A stretch of 64,000 bases of DNA from Astropecten irregularis. Taxonomy: Eukaryota > Echinodermata > Asteroidea > Paxillosida > Astropectinidae. The position numbers and the translations under genes are program-made. Under the pieces are notes generated by a model. It searched no databases and had not been told where the DNA came from. It saw only the letters and a program-made list of their open reading frames with translations. The number at the start of each line of letters is the position of its first letter. The stretch's first letter is position 1. Location of the stretch: positions 10,044,001-10,108,000 of the forward strand of contig OZ020244.1 in assembly GCA_963971285.1 (NCBI GenBank), in the 5' to 3' direction. Below, one piece after another: positions 22,352 through 35,006 of the stretch.

Positions 22352-22648
22352 ATGTACACATTTGATGAATCGCTTAATAAGTGGTATCAATTCTCTGCAA
22401 AGAATGTTGACAGTGATGTTGAGATTTCAGAGATGGGTATTTATCTGAATCATGAACATAAAGTACATTATAATGTTGTACTTTCTGTAAGTGCATTGTT
22501 ACATGATGTATCTGATCATACGGAACAAGATGCATGTGATGATGTACAAGTAAGTCCTGGGATAAGTATACACAGTGATCAAGAAGCTGAACAATGTGAC
22601 ACGCTATTGACAAATAAGGCAATAAAAAAGAAAGTGTCAGCTGTGTGA
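22352..22648 (+). pseudogene. OTU-like fragment associated with the Helentron
   Basis: Short open region whose segment MGIYLNHEHKVHYNVVLSV resembles the C-terminal catalytic part of OTU-type cysteine proteases, with His in HYNVV. OTU domains occur in some animal Helentron proteins, normally at the N-terminal side. Here the fragment follows the endonuclease and precedes the Lys/Tyr-rich segment, consistent with the start of a second head-to-tail copy. No catalytic Cys is visible. Identification is tentative. Confidence 0.45.
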
Positions 22649-22699
22649 AATACGCCATGCAAAAGAAGACCCAAGAGTGTAGAAAAGCATAGAAGAATA

Positions 22700-23107
22700 A
22701 TGAAAGAGAGAATGAAAGAAAAGCGGAATGCTAGTAAATGTATAATGGAAAATGATGTGACTGAAACTGGAAAGCGTAAGCACGAAGAGGATAATTTTGA
22801 TGAGATGAGGCAGACAAAGAAAACAAAGAATAACACATATCGTAAGGCAAAATATAAACAAGATGAGCAATACAGAGATTATGTCAGGCAGTCAGTTAAA
22901 TATGCTGGCAAAGAAAAATATCATACGAGTGAAAAATATAAATGTAAGAAAATTGATGAAAGTTACAAGCAAAAGTACAGAACCAATACTAAGTTTCAAC
23001 AACAGGTGAAAGATGCCAGCAGAAAGAAGTATAAAGAAAATACTGCTTTCAGAAATAATCTGATGAATTCAAGCAAATGGAAATATAAAGAAAATGATGA
23101 TTTTTAG
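22700..23107 (+). pseudogene. Lys/Tyr-rich repeat segment of a Helitron-type protein
   Basis: A 135-codon open stretch rich in Lys, Tyr and Glu with an imperfect repeat of about 16-18 residues (KYKENTAFRNNLMNSS and relatives). Such repeats are common near the N terminus of animal Helitron/Helentron proteins and may bind nucleic acid. The frame stops at 23105-23107, but the pattern (FRNHVKNESKCKQ) continues in another frame, so a frameshift has occurred. No complete gene remains. Confidence 0.5.
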
Positions 23108-23323
23108 AAACCATGTGAAGAATGAAAGCAAATGTAAACAGGATACTTCAATTGAAAGGCAACTCAAAATGAAAGTTAAATAATGATATGTGAATATTTT
23201 TGTCTGTTATGTGGCAGGTCTAAACTGAGAGGCTCCAGCACATAATACAATGTCTCAAGCAGATTAATATCAATGAAGACACAAGGCAATCAAATAATTG
23301 AACGTCGTTTACAATCTAATGTA

Positions 23324-24735
23324 CTTCTAGTGGGGTGACATCATGAACCCCAACCACCCTCGAGACTGTAACCCATGTGTACACCGTCTTCTGTGCTTCT
23401 AGTGGGGTGACATCATGACCCCACCCAACCTGAAGACTGTAACCCATGTGTACACCGTCTTCTGTGCTTCTAGTGGGGTGACATCATGAACCCCAACCAC
23501 CCTCGAGACTGTAACCCATGTGTACACCGTCTTCTGTGCTTCTAGTGGGGTGACATCATGACCCCACCCAACCTGAAGACTGTAACCCATGTGTACACCG
23601 TCTTCTGTGCTTCTAGTGGGGTGACATCATGACCCCACCCAACCTACAGACTGTAACCCATGTGTACACCGTCTTCTGTGCTTCTAGTGGGGTGACATCA
23701 TGACCCCACCCAACATGGAGACTGTAACCCATGTGTAACACTGTCTTCTGTGCTAATAGTGGGGTGACATCATGACCCCACCCAACCTGATGACTGTAAC
23801 CCATGTGTACGCCGTCCTCTGTGCTTCTAGTGGGGTGACACCATGACCCCACCCAAACTGGACTCTGTAATCCATGTGTACACCGTCTTCTGTGCTTCTA
23901 GTGGGGTAACATCATGACCCCAGCCAACCTGCAGACTGTAAATCATGTGTACGCCTTCTTCTGTGCTAATAGTGGGGTGACATAATGACCCCACCCAACC
24001 TGCAGACTGTAACCCATGTGTACGCCGTCTTCTGTGCTAAAAGTGGGGTGACATCATGACCCCACCCAACCTGCAGACTGTAACCCATGTGTATGCCGTC
24101 TTCTGTGCTAATAGTGGGGTGACATCATGACCCCACCCAATCTGCAGACTGTAACCCATGTGTACACCGTCTTCTGTGCGTCTAGTTGGGTGACATCATG
24201 ACCCCACCCAACCTGCAGACTGTAAATCATGTGTACGCCGTCTTCTGTGCTTCTAGTGGGGTGACATCATGACCCCACCCAATCTGCAGACTGTAACCCA
24301 TGTGTACCCCGTCTTCTGTGCTTCTAGTTGGGTGACATCATGACCACGCCAAACCTGCAGACTGTAACCCATGTGTACACCGTCTTCTGTGCGTCTAGTT
24401 GGGTGACATCATGACCCCACCCAACCTGCAGACTGTAAATCATGTGTACGCCGTCTTCTGTGCTTCTAGTGGGGTGACATCACGACCCCATCCAACCTGC
24501 AGACTGTAACCCATGTGTACACCATCTTCTGTGCTTCTAGTGGGGTGACATCATGACCCCACCCAACCTGCAGACTGTAACCCATGTGTACACCGTCTTC
24601 TGTGCTTCTAGTGGGGTGACATCATGACCCCACCCAACCTGCAGACTGTAACCCATGTGTTCACCGTCTTCTGTGCTTCTAGTGGGGTGACATCATGACC
24701 CCACCCAACCTGGACTCTGTAACCCATGTGTACAT
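23324..24735. repeat. 71-bp minisatellite, about 20 copies
   Basis: Tandem array with a 71-72 bp period; successive units begin at 23324, 23396, 23467, 23539 and 23610. The unit starts CTTCTAGTGGGGTGACATCA and contains an inverted pair GTGGGGT / ACCCCAC around a 9-nt loop. Variants include TGCTAATAG for TGCTTCTAG and CCCAACCACCC early in the array. The period is not a multiple of three, and frames on the minus strand are by-products. It begins about 220 bp after the Helentron relic. Confidence 0.93.
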
Positions 24736-24991
24736 CATGTCTACTAGCATGTCTAGTGCAGTGAACAATTTGACACAAAACAACTGTTTATTATACATAG
24801 TCTGCTGTTTTTCTTTTGTAGATTGACAACATTATACTTTTATCATTCTGCTTAATTCATTTAATAGTTTTAAATGAAACCTATTTACAATGATAAGAAT
24901 AATTGAATAGAAGAAAAAAACTGATAAAATTAACCATTGAAATAACCTATTTTTGAAACACACAACACCATATACATATTACTTTTGTACC
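24736..24991. other. AT-rich spacer
   Basis: No gene or repeat recognised between the minisatellite and the next MITE. Confidence 0.5.
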
Positions 24992-25365
24992 TTAAAGGGA
25001 TGGTACAGAACTGGTTTTTGCGACAAAACCGTTGCTGACAGTGAAAGCACATTATGTAATCCATCATAAACCTTAACTGACAAACCTGTAGAAGTTTGAG
25101 GACAATCAGCCATCTGGGTCACGAGAAGTTAGTGAAAACCTTTTTACACATTTTAGCGATATTATGCGTTCCGCATAATAAAACGCTTCGAAGCGATTTA
25201 TTCTAGGAAAATAGTTTCATTTATTTCTCAACGAATATGGCATTTCAGACAAAAACATTTCATGGGATGTTTTCTCTAATCATCACCATTATTCTGTGTA
25301 AGTTTTATGTGAATCTGTGATCTTGAAGTGTATTATGTCTTACCAATTCTGTACCATCCCTTTAA
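24992..25365. mobile_element. MITE with TTAA target duplication
   Basis: About 370 bp flanked on both sides by TTAA, with inverted ends AAAGGGATGGTACAGAACTGG on the left and its near-perfect inverse on the right. TTAA duplications are typical of piggyBac and Kolobok elements. Non-coding. Confidence 0.75.
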
Positions 25366-26579
25366 CTGAATGGATTTTGGATTTTGACAGACGAAAAGCT
25401 AAGCATGGCTAAATACACATGCAGCAGAGCTGCGAAAAATGCAGGAAAGAGGAATAATATGTTATCTTTGCTATTTTTTAAGATTGTTTTCACAATTTAT
25501 AGGCCTAGATAACATAGTGTGAAGGGGTCAATACATGATCAGTTTTACTGGATAGGGTCGATTTGGCTTTTCTAAGTTTAGCGAACAACAAATACTTAGA
25601 AAAGCTAAATTGATTCTATCCAGTGAAACTGATCATGTATTGACAACCTTCTTTGAATATCTCCCATCAGGGCGTCGTCTAAGATTCCCTTCATGCAAAA
25701 CCAATAGAAACAAATTTTCGTTTATTCCAGTAGCAATTCCACTTTTGAAATTTGAACAAATCAAATTAATGTAATGATACTTGCACTGTCACTTTTTAGG
25801 CACAAATGTTTTTCCTGTTTTAGGATATTTTATGTCATTTCACTAGCATCTTTTATACAGTATAAAACGTATAACATTTCTATGATTTTAATCAAGATAA
25901 TAGGCCCTATTCGGTTTGTATTTGATAGTTAATTAATTTTCTTTTTATTTGTTGTTGACCAGGTTTGTGACCAAGAGCACCTGTTTCCATTAATTGTCTA
26001 ACAATGTCAAAATATTGTGCTAATTACTTGTTCTTTGTTACCATTTGGATGATAAGAAACCTTCCAATTTATTCTTATTCTATGAAATTGGTGCTTTTTT
26101 TTCCCTTCATGTTAATTAAACACTAACATATTCCTGGGCATTTCAATTATTCAATTGGCCTATGGAATAAAGGCCTTATTTTAATCATAGGTTATTGCCT
26201 TGAAATGTTGCATATGGAACATGAATTTTTTGATCTTCAATATCACTTTGTGGCGTATATTTTATTGTTGTCCTTTGAAGCTTGCTCATGTCTCATACAA
26301 AATGTTAATTCTACCGGTATGCTATGATAGGCATACTGCACAGCTCTATAAAAACCAGAGGCATACTGCATACAGCTCTATAAAAACTTGTAATTTCGAT
26401 CTACGTGTACACGAATCAGTTTTTTTGTAAATATTTTAACATACCAATTCTAACATTAACTGAAGATAAATTGAATCCCGATTTCACACTTTACAAACAA
26501 TGGGTTTACTCGCTTTCAACTATAACTGTTTTGCTATATTCAACAAAATCAGAACCGCAAAGACCCACAACAGTTCTAA
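25366..26579. other. Non-coding region with one long hairpin
   Basis: Apart from the hairpin at 25527-25644 no feature is recognised. Short frames near 26200-26600 show no domain. Confidence 0.45.
25527..25644 (+). repeat. 118-bp inverted repeat able to form a fully paired RNA hairpin
   Basis: Two 51-base arms beginning GTCAATACATGATCAGTTT enclose a 16-base loop. The arms differ at five positions. All five become G-U wobble pairs in plus-strand RNA, so the transcript could pair without a single mismatch. It could be a small MITE or a hairpin RNA source. No flanking gene is visible. Confidence 0.7.
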
Positions 26580-28487
26580 CTAGACATTGTGATTGTGGTA
26601 ACAACCACTAGGTGTTCGGGGTCTCATTTCGTAGTGGAACTGTTATATTAACGTATGTTGGAATATATGTGATCAATCATCCCTCATATGATGGCATATT
26701 GAAACACATGTACACATAAACTGCGTGACTGTACAAATACTTTGATCATGTTGATTGCTTATTTGTACTGTACATTGACTGACTGATTATCGGAAATGGC
26801 GTCACCTTTAAATATATATAATATTGTCTGGACAATAATTTTAAATATGATGTAAATATGTTGCAGTTTTATTTTGTTTGATTAAGACATATGGTTTAAA
26901 AGTGACCATATCTCAACGTAAAAAAACCCCTTAATTTTAACCCATAGATTTAGTTGCAGTGTTTATGGAACACATTGTCATTTGACAAAATGATGTTCAA
27001 TACTCCGCAACCTACATCGATAGCATTTCGATTAAGATTTGGTGCTGGTATTTAATGATGTATAATAAGATTTACGTGCAAATATCTATGACAAGATGTA
27101 AACAACTAAACAAAGTTTTAAAATAACGCAATTGGACATTACATGTACATGTACATGTATGTTCTGCACAGTGAATTATGTACGAATATATATAGTGTAT
27201 GGGAAATAGAGTCAATCGATCATCATTTTTTTTGTAAAAGACCATATTTTCACGTAACACATGTACACGTATGTGTACAAAGTTAACAGGCTAATGTGAG
27301 AAATATTTAAAAATTCATATAAAATCAAGAGATGCCGTAAATGTTCACTTTACATCTACGCTGTAGGAACTTTGTCTGGGCCTTTGTTTGGTTAAAATTC
27401 ACTGTTCAAAAGTGTATGAGGTGTATTAAACTCTTGTGTTGAGGCTATCATGTGTTTCCACTGAGACAATGTAATGATTCACTTTCCAATCACCTTGCAG
27501 TAACTGCCATCTGGTAGTAATCAGAGTCTCTTGTAATCAAATCAGCACTGAAGCAAGCAATTAGTTAGTGATACCTTAAGTGGTTGAGTAAACAAATTGA
27601 TTGAAAGATCTGATAAGAAGTTCTATACCATGGAGGTATACATGTATATACATGGCATCACCTTTAAATATATATAACATTGGTCTGGACAATAACTTCC
27701 GGTTAATTCATCACAAGTAACTGAACATTTACAGACGTCATTGAATGCATGCAATGTAAATACTTTGCAGTTTTCACTGATGTACGTCATGTAATAACTG
27801 AGTAAACAGTATTTGAATAATTAAGTCATTTTCCCTTTAAAAGAGCATAACTTCCGGTTGAATGACGTCACAATTTTTAAACTTCACATACATGTCAAGG
27901 TGCATTTGTGCTTCACACCCACGCAATTTAGCAGAAATTCATTGTTTACTTTCGGATTACGTAATCACTGTATATCTGTAACCAACCGTAGAGGGCGCTA
28001 TATAGCTCGCATGACGTCATCATTTATATTTTCTGAAATTCCAAGACCTTCTCTATCTTTTAGCCAAATATACTTTATGTGCCCAAATCCTTCCGTTTTC
28101 GAGTTATTTTGAGTCAAACTTCAACTTCCGGTAACACCGGAAGTGAAGGTCATTTGTACACAAGACTGAATATATTAATTGTTCAAATTTACGTGTTGAG
28201 TAACATATTCTAATATCAAAATCGTAGGTCATGCGGGTCTTAAGTTATGGAGCACTAAAGTTTTTCCTAAAAACGCGTGTAATTTGATACCCGATGACGT
28301 TATCATGACGTCAATCTTCTAAATACAACTTGGCATCATGACCGAAGTTCCCACCAAGTTTCAAGTCAATGTCTTGTAACTGTCATATAGAAGTCCTGCT
28401 GACAAGTTTGGGAAGAACAAAATGGAAAAAAAAAAGATTTCGAACAATAACAATAGGTGTTCGGCTTGAACCCGAACACCTAAAACA
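26580..28487 (-). mobile_element. R1 repeat, long form (copy A)
   Basis: Non-coding 1.9-kb unit. In element orientation (minus strand) it opens with the hairpin AGGTGTTCGG-loop-CCGAACACCT near 28480. It closes with CCGAACACCT, a GGTTGT/ACAACC hairpin and AATCACAATGTCTAG at 26580. It contains the ETS palindrome at 28124-28144 and CRE motifs near 28310. An insert of about 850 bp (about 26805-27655) is flanked by direct repeats of TCACCTTTAAATATATATAA and a following CTGGACAATAA. Confidence 0.8.
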
Positions 28488-29440
28488 CTAGACATTGTGG
28501 TTGTGGGAACAACCACTAGGTGTTCGGGGTCTCATTTCGTACTGGAACTGTTATGAGAATGTCTGTTGGAACGCATGTGTGGCATATATAAATACACTTA
28601 AACTGTGTGACTGAGCAAATACTGATCATGCTGAGTGCAGTGTATTCGTATATATACACTGACTTATAGCGTATAGAGAATGGTGTCACCTTTAAATAAC
28701 GTAAAATTGCCCGGACGATAACTTCCGGTTAGTTAACCACAAACAACTGAAAATAAATTTGCAGAAATCATCAAATGCGTACCATGTAAACATTTTGCAA
28801 TTTGCACCGATGTACGTCATGTAATTACCGAATAAACAGTATTTGAATAATTACATCATGTTTCCTTTAAAAATGCATAACTTCCGGTTGAATGACGTCA
28901 CAGATTTCAAACTTCACACATATGTCAAGGTGCATTAGTTCTTCACACTCACCAAATTTCTGGATTACGTAATCACTGTATATCTTTAATCCACCATAGA
29001 GGGCGCTATACAGCCCGTATGACGTCATCGTTTATATTTTCTAAAAGCTTAAGACCTACTCTGTCATTTACCCAGAGAGGTATTATGTGCCCAAATCCTT
29101 CCGTTTTCGAGTTATTTTGAGTCAAACTTCAACTTCCGGTAACACCGGAAGTGAAGGTCATTTGTACACAACACTGAATATATTAATTGTTGGGATTCAC
29201 GTGTTGAGTAACATATGTCAATATCAAAATCGTAGGTCATGTGGTTCTCAAGTTATAGAGCACCAAAGTTTTTCCTAAAAACGCGTGTAATTTGATACCC
29301 GATGACGTCATCATGACGTCAATCTTCTAAATACAACTTGGCATCATGACCGAAGTTCCCACCAAGTTTCAAGTCAATATCTTGTAACTGTCATATAGAA
29401 GTCGTGCTGACAAGTTTGGGAAGAAGAAAAATGAAAAAAA
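28488..29440 (-). mobile_element. R1 repeat, short form (copy B)
   Basis: A 953-bp unit lacking the 850-bp internal insert. Same 3' end (AATGTCTAG on the minus strand), ETS palindrome at 29132-29152 and tandem CRE near 29305. The 5' hairpin is missing: the unit ends in an A-rich stretch where the next copy begins. Confidence 0.8.
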
Positions 29441-31248
29441 CTAGACATTGTGATTGTAGTAACAACCACTAGGTGTTCGGGGTCTCATTTCGTAGTGGAA
29501 CTGTTATATAAACGTATGTTGGAATATATGAGATCAATCATCCCTCATATGATGGCATATTGAAACACATGTACACATAAACTGCGTGACTGTACAAATA
29601 CTTTGACCATGTTGATTGCTTATTTGTACATTGACTGACTGATTATAGGAAATGGCGTCACCTTTAAATATATATAATATTGTCTGGACAATAATATGAT
29701 GTAAATATGTTGCAGTTTTATTTTGTTTGATTAAGACATATGGTTTAAAAGTGACCATATCTCAACGTAAAAAAACCCTTAATTTTAGCCCATAGATTTA
29801 GTTGCAGTGTTTATGGAACACATTGTCTTTTGAGAAAATGATGTTCAATACTCCGCAACCTACGTCGATAGCATTTCGATTAAGATTTGGTGCTGGTATT
29901 TAATGATATATAATAAGATTTAGGTGCAAATATCTATGGCAAGATGTAAACAACTAAACAAAGTTTTGAGTCACGCAATTGGACATTACATGTACATGTA
30001 TATGTATGTTCTACACAGTGAATTAGGTACGTGTGGTGTATGGGAAATAGAGTCAATCGATCATCATATTTTTTGTAAAAGACCATATTTTCACGTAACA
30101 CATGTACAGGTATGTGTACAAAGTTAACAGAATTATGTGAGAAATATTTTAAAATTCATATAATCACAAGAGATGGCATAAATGTTCACTTCACATCTAC
30201 GCTGTAGGAACTTTGTATGGTTAAAATTGACTGTTTAAAAGTGTATGAGTTGTATTAAACTCCTGTGTTGAGGCTATCATGTGTTTCCACTGAGACAATG
30301 TAATGAAGCACATTCCAATCATCTTGCAGTGACTGCCATCTGGTACTAATCAGAGTCTCTTGTAATCACATCAGCACTGAAGCAAGCAATTAGTTAATGA
30401 TGCCTTAAGTGGTTGAGTAAACAAATTGTTTGAAAGATCTGATAAGAAGTTATATACCATGGAGTTATATATACATGGCATCACCTTTAAAAATATATAA
30501 CATTGTCTGGACAATAACTTCCAAATAATTCATCACAAGTAACTGAACATTTACAGACGTCATTGAATGCATACAATGTAAATACTTTGCAGTTTTCACT
30601 GATGTACGTCATGTAATTACTGGGTAAACAGTATTTGAATAATTAAGTAATTTTCCCTTTAAAAGAGCATAACTTCCGGTTGAATGACGTCACAAATTTT
30701 AAACTTCACATACATGTCAAAGTGTATTTGTGCTTAACACTCACGAAATTTGGCAGAAATCCATTGTCTACTTTTGGATTACGTAATCACTGTATATCTT
30801 TAACCAGCCGTAGAGGCCGCTATATAGCTCGCATGACGTCATGGTTTATATTTTCTGAAAGCCCAAGACCTTTTCTATCTTTTAGCTTAATACGTTTTAT
30901 GTGCCCAAATCCTTCCGTTTTAGAGTTATTTTGAGTCAAAATTCAACTTCCGGTAACACCGGAAGTGGAGGTCATTTGTACACAACATTGAATATATTAA
31001 TTGTTCAAATTCAGGTGGTGAGTAACATATGTCAATATCAAAATCATAGGTCATGTGGTTCTCAAGTTATAAAGCACCAAAGTTTTCCTAAAAACGCGTG
31101 TAATTTGATACCCGATGACGTCATCATGACGTCAATCTTCTAAATACAACTTGACATCATGACCAAAGTTCCCACCAAGTTTCATGTCAATATCTTGTAC
31201 CTGTGACCAAGAAGTCCTGCTGACAAGTTTGGGGAAAGAAAAAAAAAA

Positions 31249-31281
<33 letters not shown>

Positions 31282-31339
31282 CTCTAACAATAACAATAGG
31301 TGTTCGGCTTGAACCCCAACACCTAAAAAAAAAAAAAAA
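29441..31339 (-). mobile_element. R1 repeat, long form (copy C)
   Basis: Very close to copy A, including the internal insert and its flanking direct repeats. ETS palindrome at 30946-30966, tandem CRE at about 31118-31136, long A runs at 31240-31280 and the 5' hairpin near 31300-31325. Confidence 0.8.
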
Positions 31340-31752
31340 TAGACATGTGGTTGTGGGAACAACCACTAGGTGTTCTGGGTCGATGTCGTAGTGGACTTGT
31401 GACGCATCACGCATGTGATCAATCAAATATACTTATCATGCTGATTGCTCGTAAAGTAAACTGACTGCTGTTCATTATGTGTCACCTTTAATGTGCAAAA
31501 TTATCTTGATGATAATTTCCGGTTTGTTCATCACAAACAACTGAGTTTTAATTATAGAGGTTTTTCAATGCGTACGTTGTACATATTTTGCAATGTTCAT
31601 CGATGTGCTGTACCGTGATATGTAATTACCCAGTAAAAGCCATTTTCATAATTATACCTTTAAAAGAGCATAACTTCCGGCCGGATGAATGACGTCACCA
31701 CTTTCAAACTTCACAAACATGTCACGGTGAACTTGTGCTGCACAACTGAAAA
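31340..31752 (-). mobile_element. R1 repeat, truncated (copy D)
   Basis: Only the 3' part of a diverged copy: the GGTTGT/ACAACC hairpin, the CACCTTTAA segment, an ACTTCCGG motif and a CRE near 31690. Similarity fades at about 31750. Confidence 0.65.
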
Positions 31753-34149
31753 ATTATACTCACTTCATATCAACCTGCACTGGTTGATCGGTACATACAT
31801 TGGTACGGCATACTGAAAGTGAATTCTTTCCAGATTTTCCTATAACTTATAGGGTATTAAGATGGTAATGGTAGAAACATACTGTGAAATTGTTCTACGT
31901 AACCTAAGTTTGCTTCAGTGATACATGTACAGTTAGAGTCAAATGTCCCTAAAAAAATATACATTTTCATTCAGATGGTCTCCTTGATAATATATTTTTT
32001 GGAACAAACCAGGGATTTTCTCATTTCTGATTAGTTTTTGTACAAAATATGTTATTCATTGGACGTTATTCTTTCGTATAAAAGAATGTTTGTTTTTTTT
32101 TTGCACAAAAAAGGGGAAAAAACCCAATCCTGACCCATCCAATGATGTAATATCTTCAGTAGCAACACTACTAATAATCCATATAAGGGATTTCCATGAG
32201 ACTTACACCGTGCTGCATTTTATTTTCATGGATTTTTCCCCAATGTCATAGTTTACCCAGGAAATGAAATGGTACAATACATATAATTTGTCAACCTGCA
32301 TGTGACAAGGAGTTTCTTGATTAAAAATGAATGAAAGTCCAAGGAAGCCCTTAGCAGAGAAATTTCCACGGCTCATTGTTTGACACTAGTTTCAATTTCA
32401 CAATTTTTGCCCTCAAAAACTTAGTAATTTTTAATCATCAAAACAACGTCGGTGAAGAAAACTAGCTGAAGTTTTTATTAGTTGAAGGCATTGGGATTAA
32501 AATAATTACAAATGTGACAGTAAACCGAAACTGTGTCCATTTTGAGTGTGATTGTTTAGATCATATTTTGTTTAGTATAATGATATTAATATAAAGATAG
32601 AGGGATTAAATATATTTACTCGTTGTTAAAAGAATAAAAAGATTGATCAGGATGAAGTGAGGAGCTGCTGATCGAGTCATTTACAGCAGTGTTGAAACAA
32701 ATTGCCAAGTGTTTGTTGTCTCGATTCAGTCTTCTTCCTCAATCCTTGATGTTGGTAAACCCGAATTTCACAATACTGACAAACCCTGCGTCTGGCACGA
32801 GATACAAAACTGTACAATTTCAAGGGAATACAAACTCAGCTGAGCAAATTATGCCGTATCCTTCTTATTTATGTTTTGCCTGTTTAACCTTACAGACTGA
32901 GGAAACAAAAAAACTAAAATAACAGAAATAAATAATTTATACTACATGATACAGTGTGACACCATTTTTAATTCAATCTCAATTTCTGCTCTTTCACATG
33001 AACCTCACATAAACTCGAAACAAACTGTCATCTCATGTACGTCACTACCCCTCTCTTGCCGGGGTTTCATTTCACAAGTGTCCGGCATTGCCTTTTATTT
33101 TCATGTCTCTGGCTTTCATGGGATATATATAAGTAGTGAACATCGGGATTCCGACCATAAACTTTGATCTCCATCACTTTTGCAGGATGTAGACTTTGTT
33201 CTTTCCAAATAACCACGGTACCATGCAGACTTGTTCAGATTTTAATGTTATTAATATGAAGTTAGATTTACTTCAAACATATACACAGATTACTGTGTAT
33301 TTCAGTGGGTATTTTACAACATGATGTAGAAAACCACGGTTGCCGAATTATTGTACCATGGAATACCAGAATTTCATTGCATTTGGTCAAAAAACATGAA
33401 GCAAGGAGTTTTAAACGTGCTATATTATACTCCTGAGGCCTAGGCCTATAAACAAAAATCCACACTGTACACACTGTATGTACAATGTATGCATGCATGG
33501 CACAGTACATACACCTGTACACTGGCAATATAAAACACACGAGCCGGCCGTGGGAAAGTATAATTACACGTACACTACTATGCAGCTATCTCTGTGTGTT
33601 GCCCTTTTGACCCGGCCATTGCCATGGTAGCTGACCACAGGCGCAGCCTTGCACGATGTGCATGCTACAGCACGTACGTACATTGATAATACTGACTGAC
33701 ACGTGACAGGTTATTTGCAGTGATGTTCGATAGAAGAGAGGCCCAGGCCCTGACGGGACGTGAATTAGGCTGATATTTCCTACTTCACAAGCCAAGGTTT
33801 GTTTGTTGTTTTTTGTTAATCGTTATATTAGACTTTCACTGAGTCACATGATATAAAGTTGAATGTGGAACATTGTGTCACGGAAGTACTTGCCTGTTTG
33901 CAGTGCCAGTGGCAGTGTTCCCGTTTTGTGCCGTGTTTCTATCAATGTAGCCTAACGTTAGGCCCAGTAGGCAGTACGCTAGGCCTAATCTTCTCAACCA
34001 TGCATGACAAGAGATCGATATTGTTCTGGCATGCTATTGGTCTGTAGTTTGTTAGTAACGTCAGAGCCGCTCTATGGTCGAAGCAGGCCTGTTTGGAATT
34101 GATTAGATTGTGTTTGAATGAACTTTTGACATTGGTAAGAGGAAGTTAG
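31753..34149. other. Non-coding region
   Basis: A partial copy of repeat R3 lies at about 31795-31990 (CCTATAACTTATAGGGTATT and following). The rest contains only short frames without domains. TAGGCCTA-type motifs and TACATG repeats are frequent near 33430-33980. Confidence 0.45.
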
Positions 34150-34700
34150 GGGGATTGTGATTAAGCTGGATCCCAAAAACACTTTGATTTAATATTTAAA
34201 AATGGCTACCGCTGCATTCGAAGTGTATAATTGTAGGTCAAAAAACCCTAAAATCTCACTTTTTAGATAAGCTACACAAGTTTTCACACCTTAGATTGAA
34301 TTTCATCATGACTTGCATCAAATAAGTTAACTCTTGGAGGAAATAACCCTGTTTCCGTCATGGCCGTCAGTGGAATTCTTTCCCACGAGGCCATTTTGTC
34401 TGGTCTGGTATAATAAAGACCCAACAGATGACATGGATGAAGAGTCCTCAAAATGTCAGAGTGGAAACCAGACTAAATTCTCGTCTGCGGCCGTTCGTGC
34501 GGCCGTTTTCGGGGTTTTTTTTTACCCCATATTTTCCCTCAAAAATCAAAGGCCTGCCCTCTTTCCACAATATTAACCTTGCTTCATGTATGTTAATAAT
34601 GTAGAAGAGGACACCCTCAATGTATATTTGGGTAAGTTACTTTTCAAAAAGTAGCTTTCTTATTTCCTGTAGTTTTGGGACCCGCTTAATCACAATTCCC
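34150..34700. mobile_element. hAT-like MITE with 8-bp target duplication
   Basis: A 551-bp non-coding element with inverted ends GGGGATTGTGATTAAGC, flanked on both sides by GAAGTTAG (34142-34149 and 34701-34708). An 8-bp duplication is characteristic of hAT transposons. Confidence 0.8.
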
Positions 34701-34708
34701 GAAGTTAG

Positions 34709-35006
34709 CATGGGATGACCAATTTTGCTGTGCAGTATTACTTTCACACTGAAGTTGGGGACGTATGAGTTATTATACTAATTACCAGGGGTCTAGTTTT
34801 CATTTCTTTTGTTAGTGGTCCCGTTGTGTAGGCCTATGGCCTACACATCTAGACTACTACTATAGTACTAGTAGGCCTACTGTACTGCTTTGCAAATATT
34901 TGCTTCAAAATGTTTGGATGATGTTTGATTGACAGGCTAGGCATATATTGTGTTGTTAGCACACATTTAATCTTGTATTGTTGTATTTGTATGCTTTGTC
35001 TTTTAG
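34709..35006. other. Sequence upstream of the two-exon gene
   Basis: Intronic by inference, because it ends in a splice acceptor. Contains TAGGCCTA motifs and no other feature. Confidence 0.4.

Noticed and set aside
22579..22870. Phe/Leu-rich minus-strand frames resembling membrane proteins
   Set aside because: They are antisense to the Lys/Tyr-rich Helitron-type segment; complementing AAA-rich codons yields TTT-rich ones.
23399..23852. Repetitive minus-strand frames with a PLEAQKTVYTWVTV pattern
   Set aside because: They are translations of the 71-bp minisatellite; a period not divisible by three prevents a stable repeat protein.
23324..24735. Regular repeats considered as a CRISPR array
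   Set aside because: Units are contiguous 71-bp copies with no unique spacers, in an animal genome context.
31132..31426. Phe-rich minus-strand frames
   Set aside because: Produced by the poly-A tracts inside the R1 copy.
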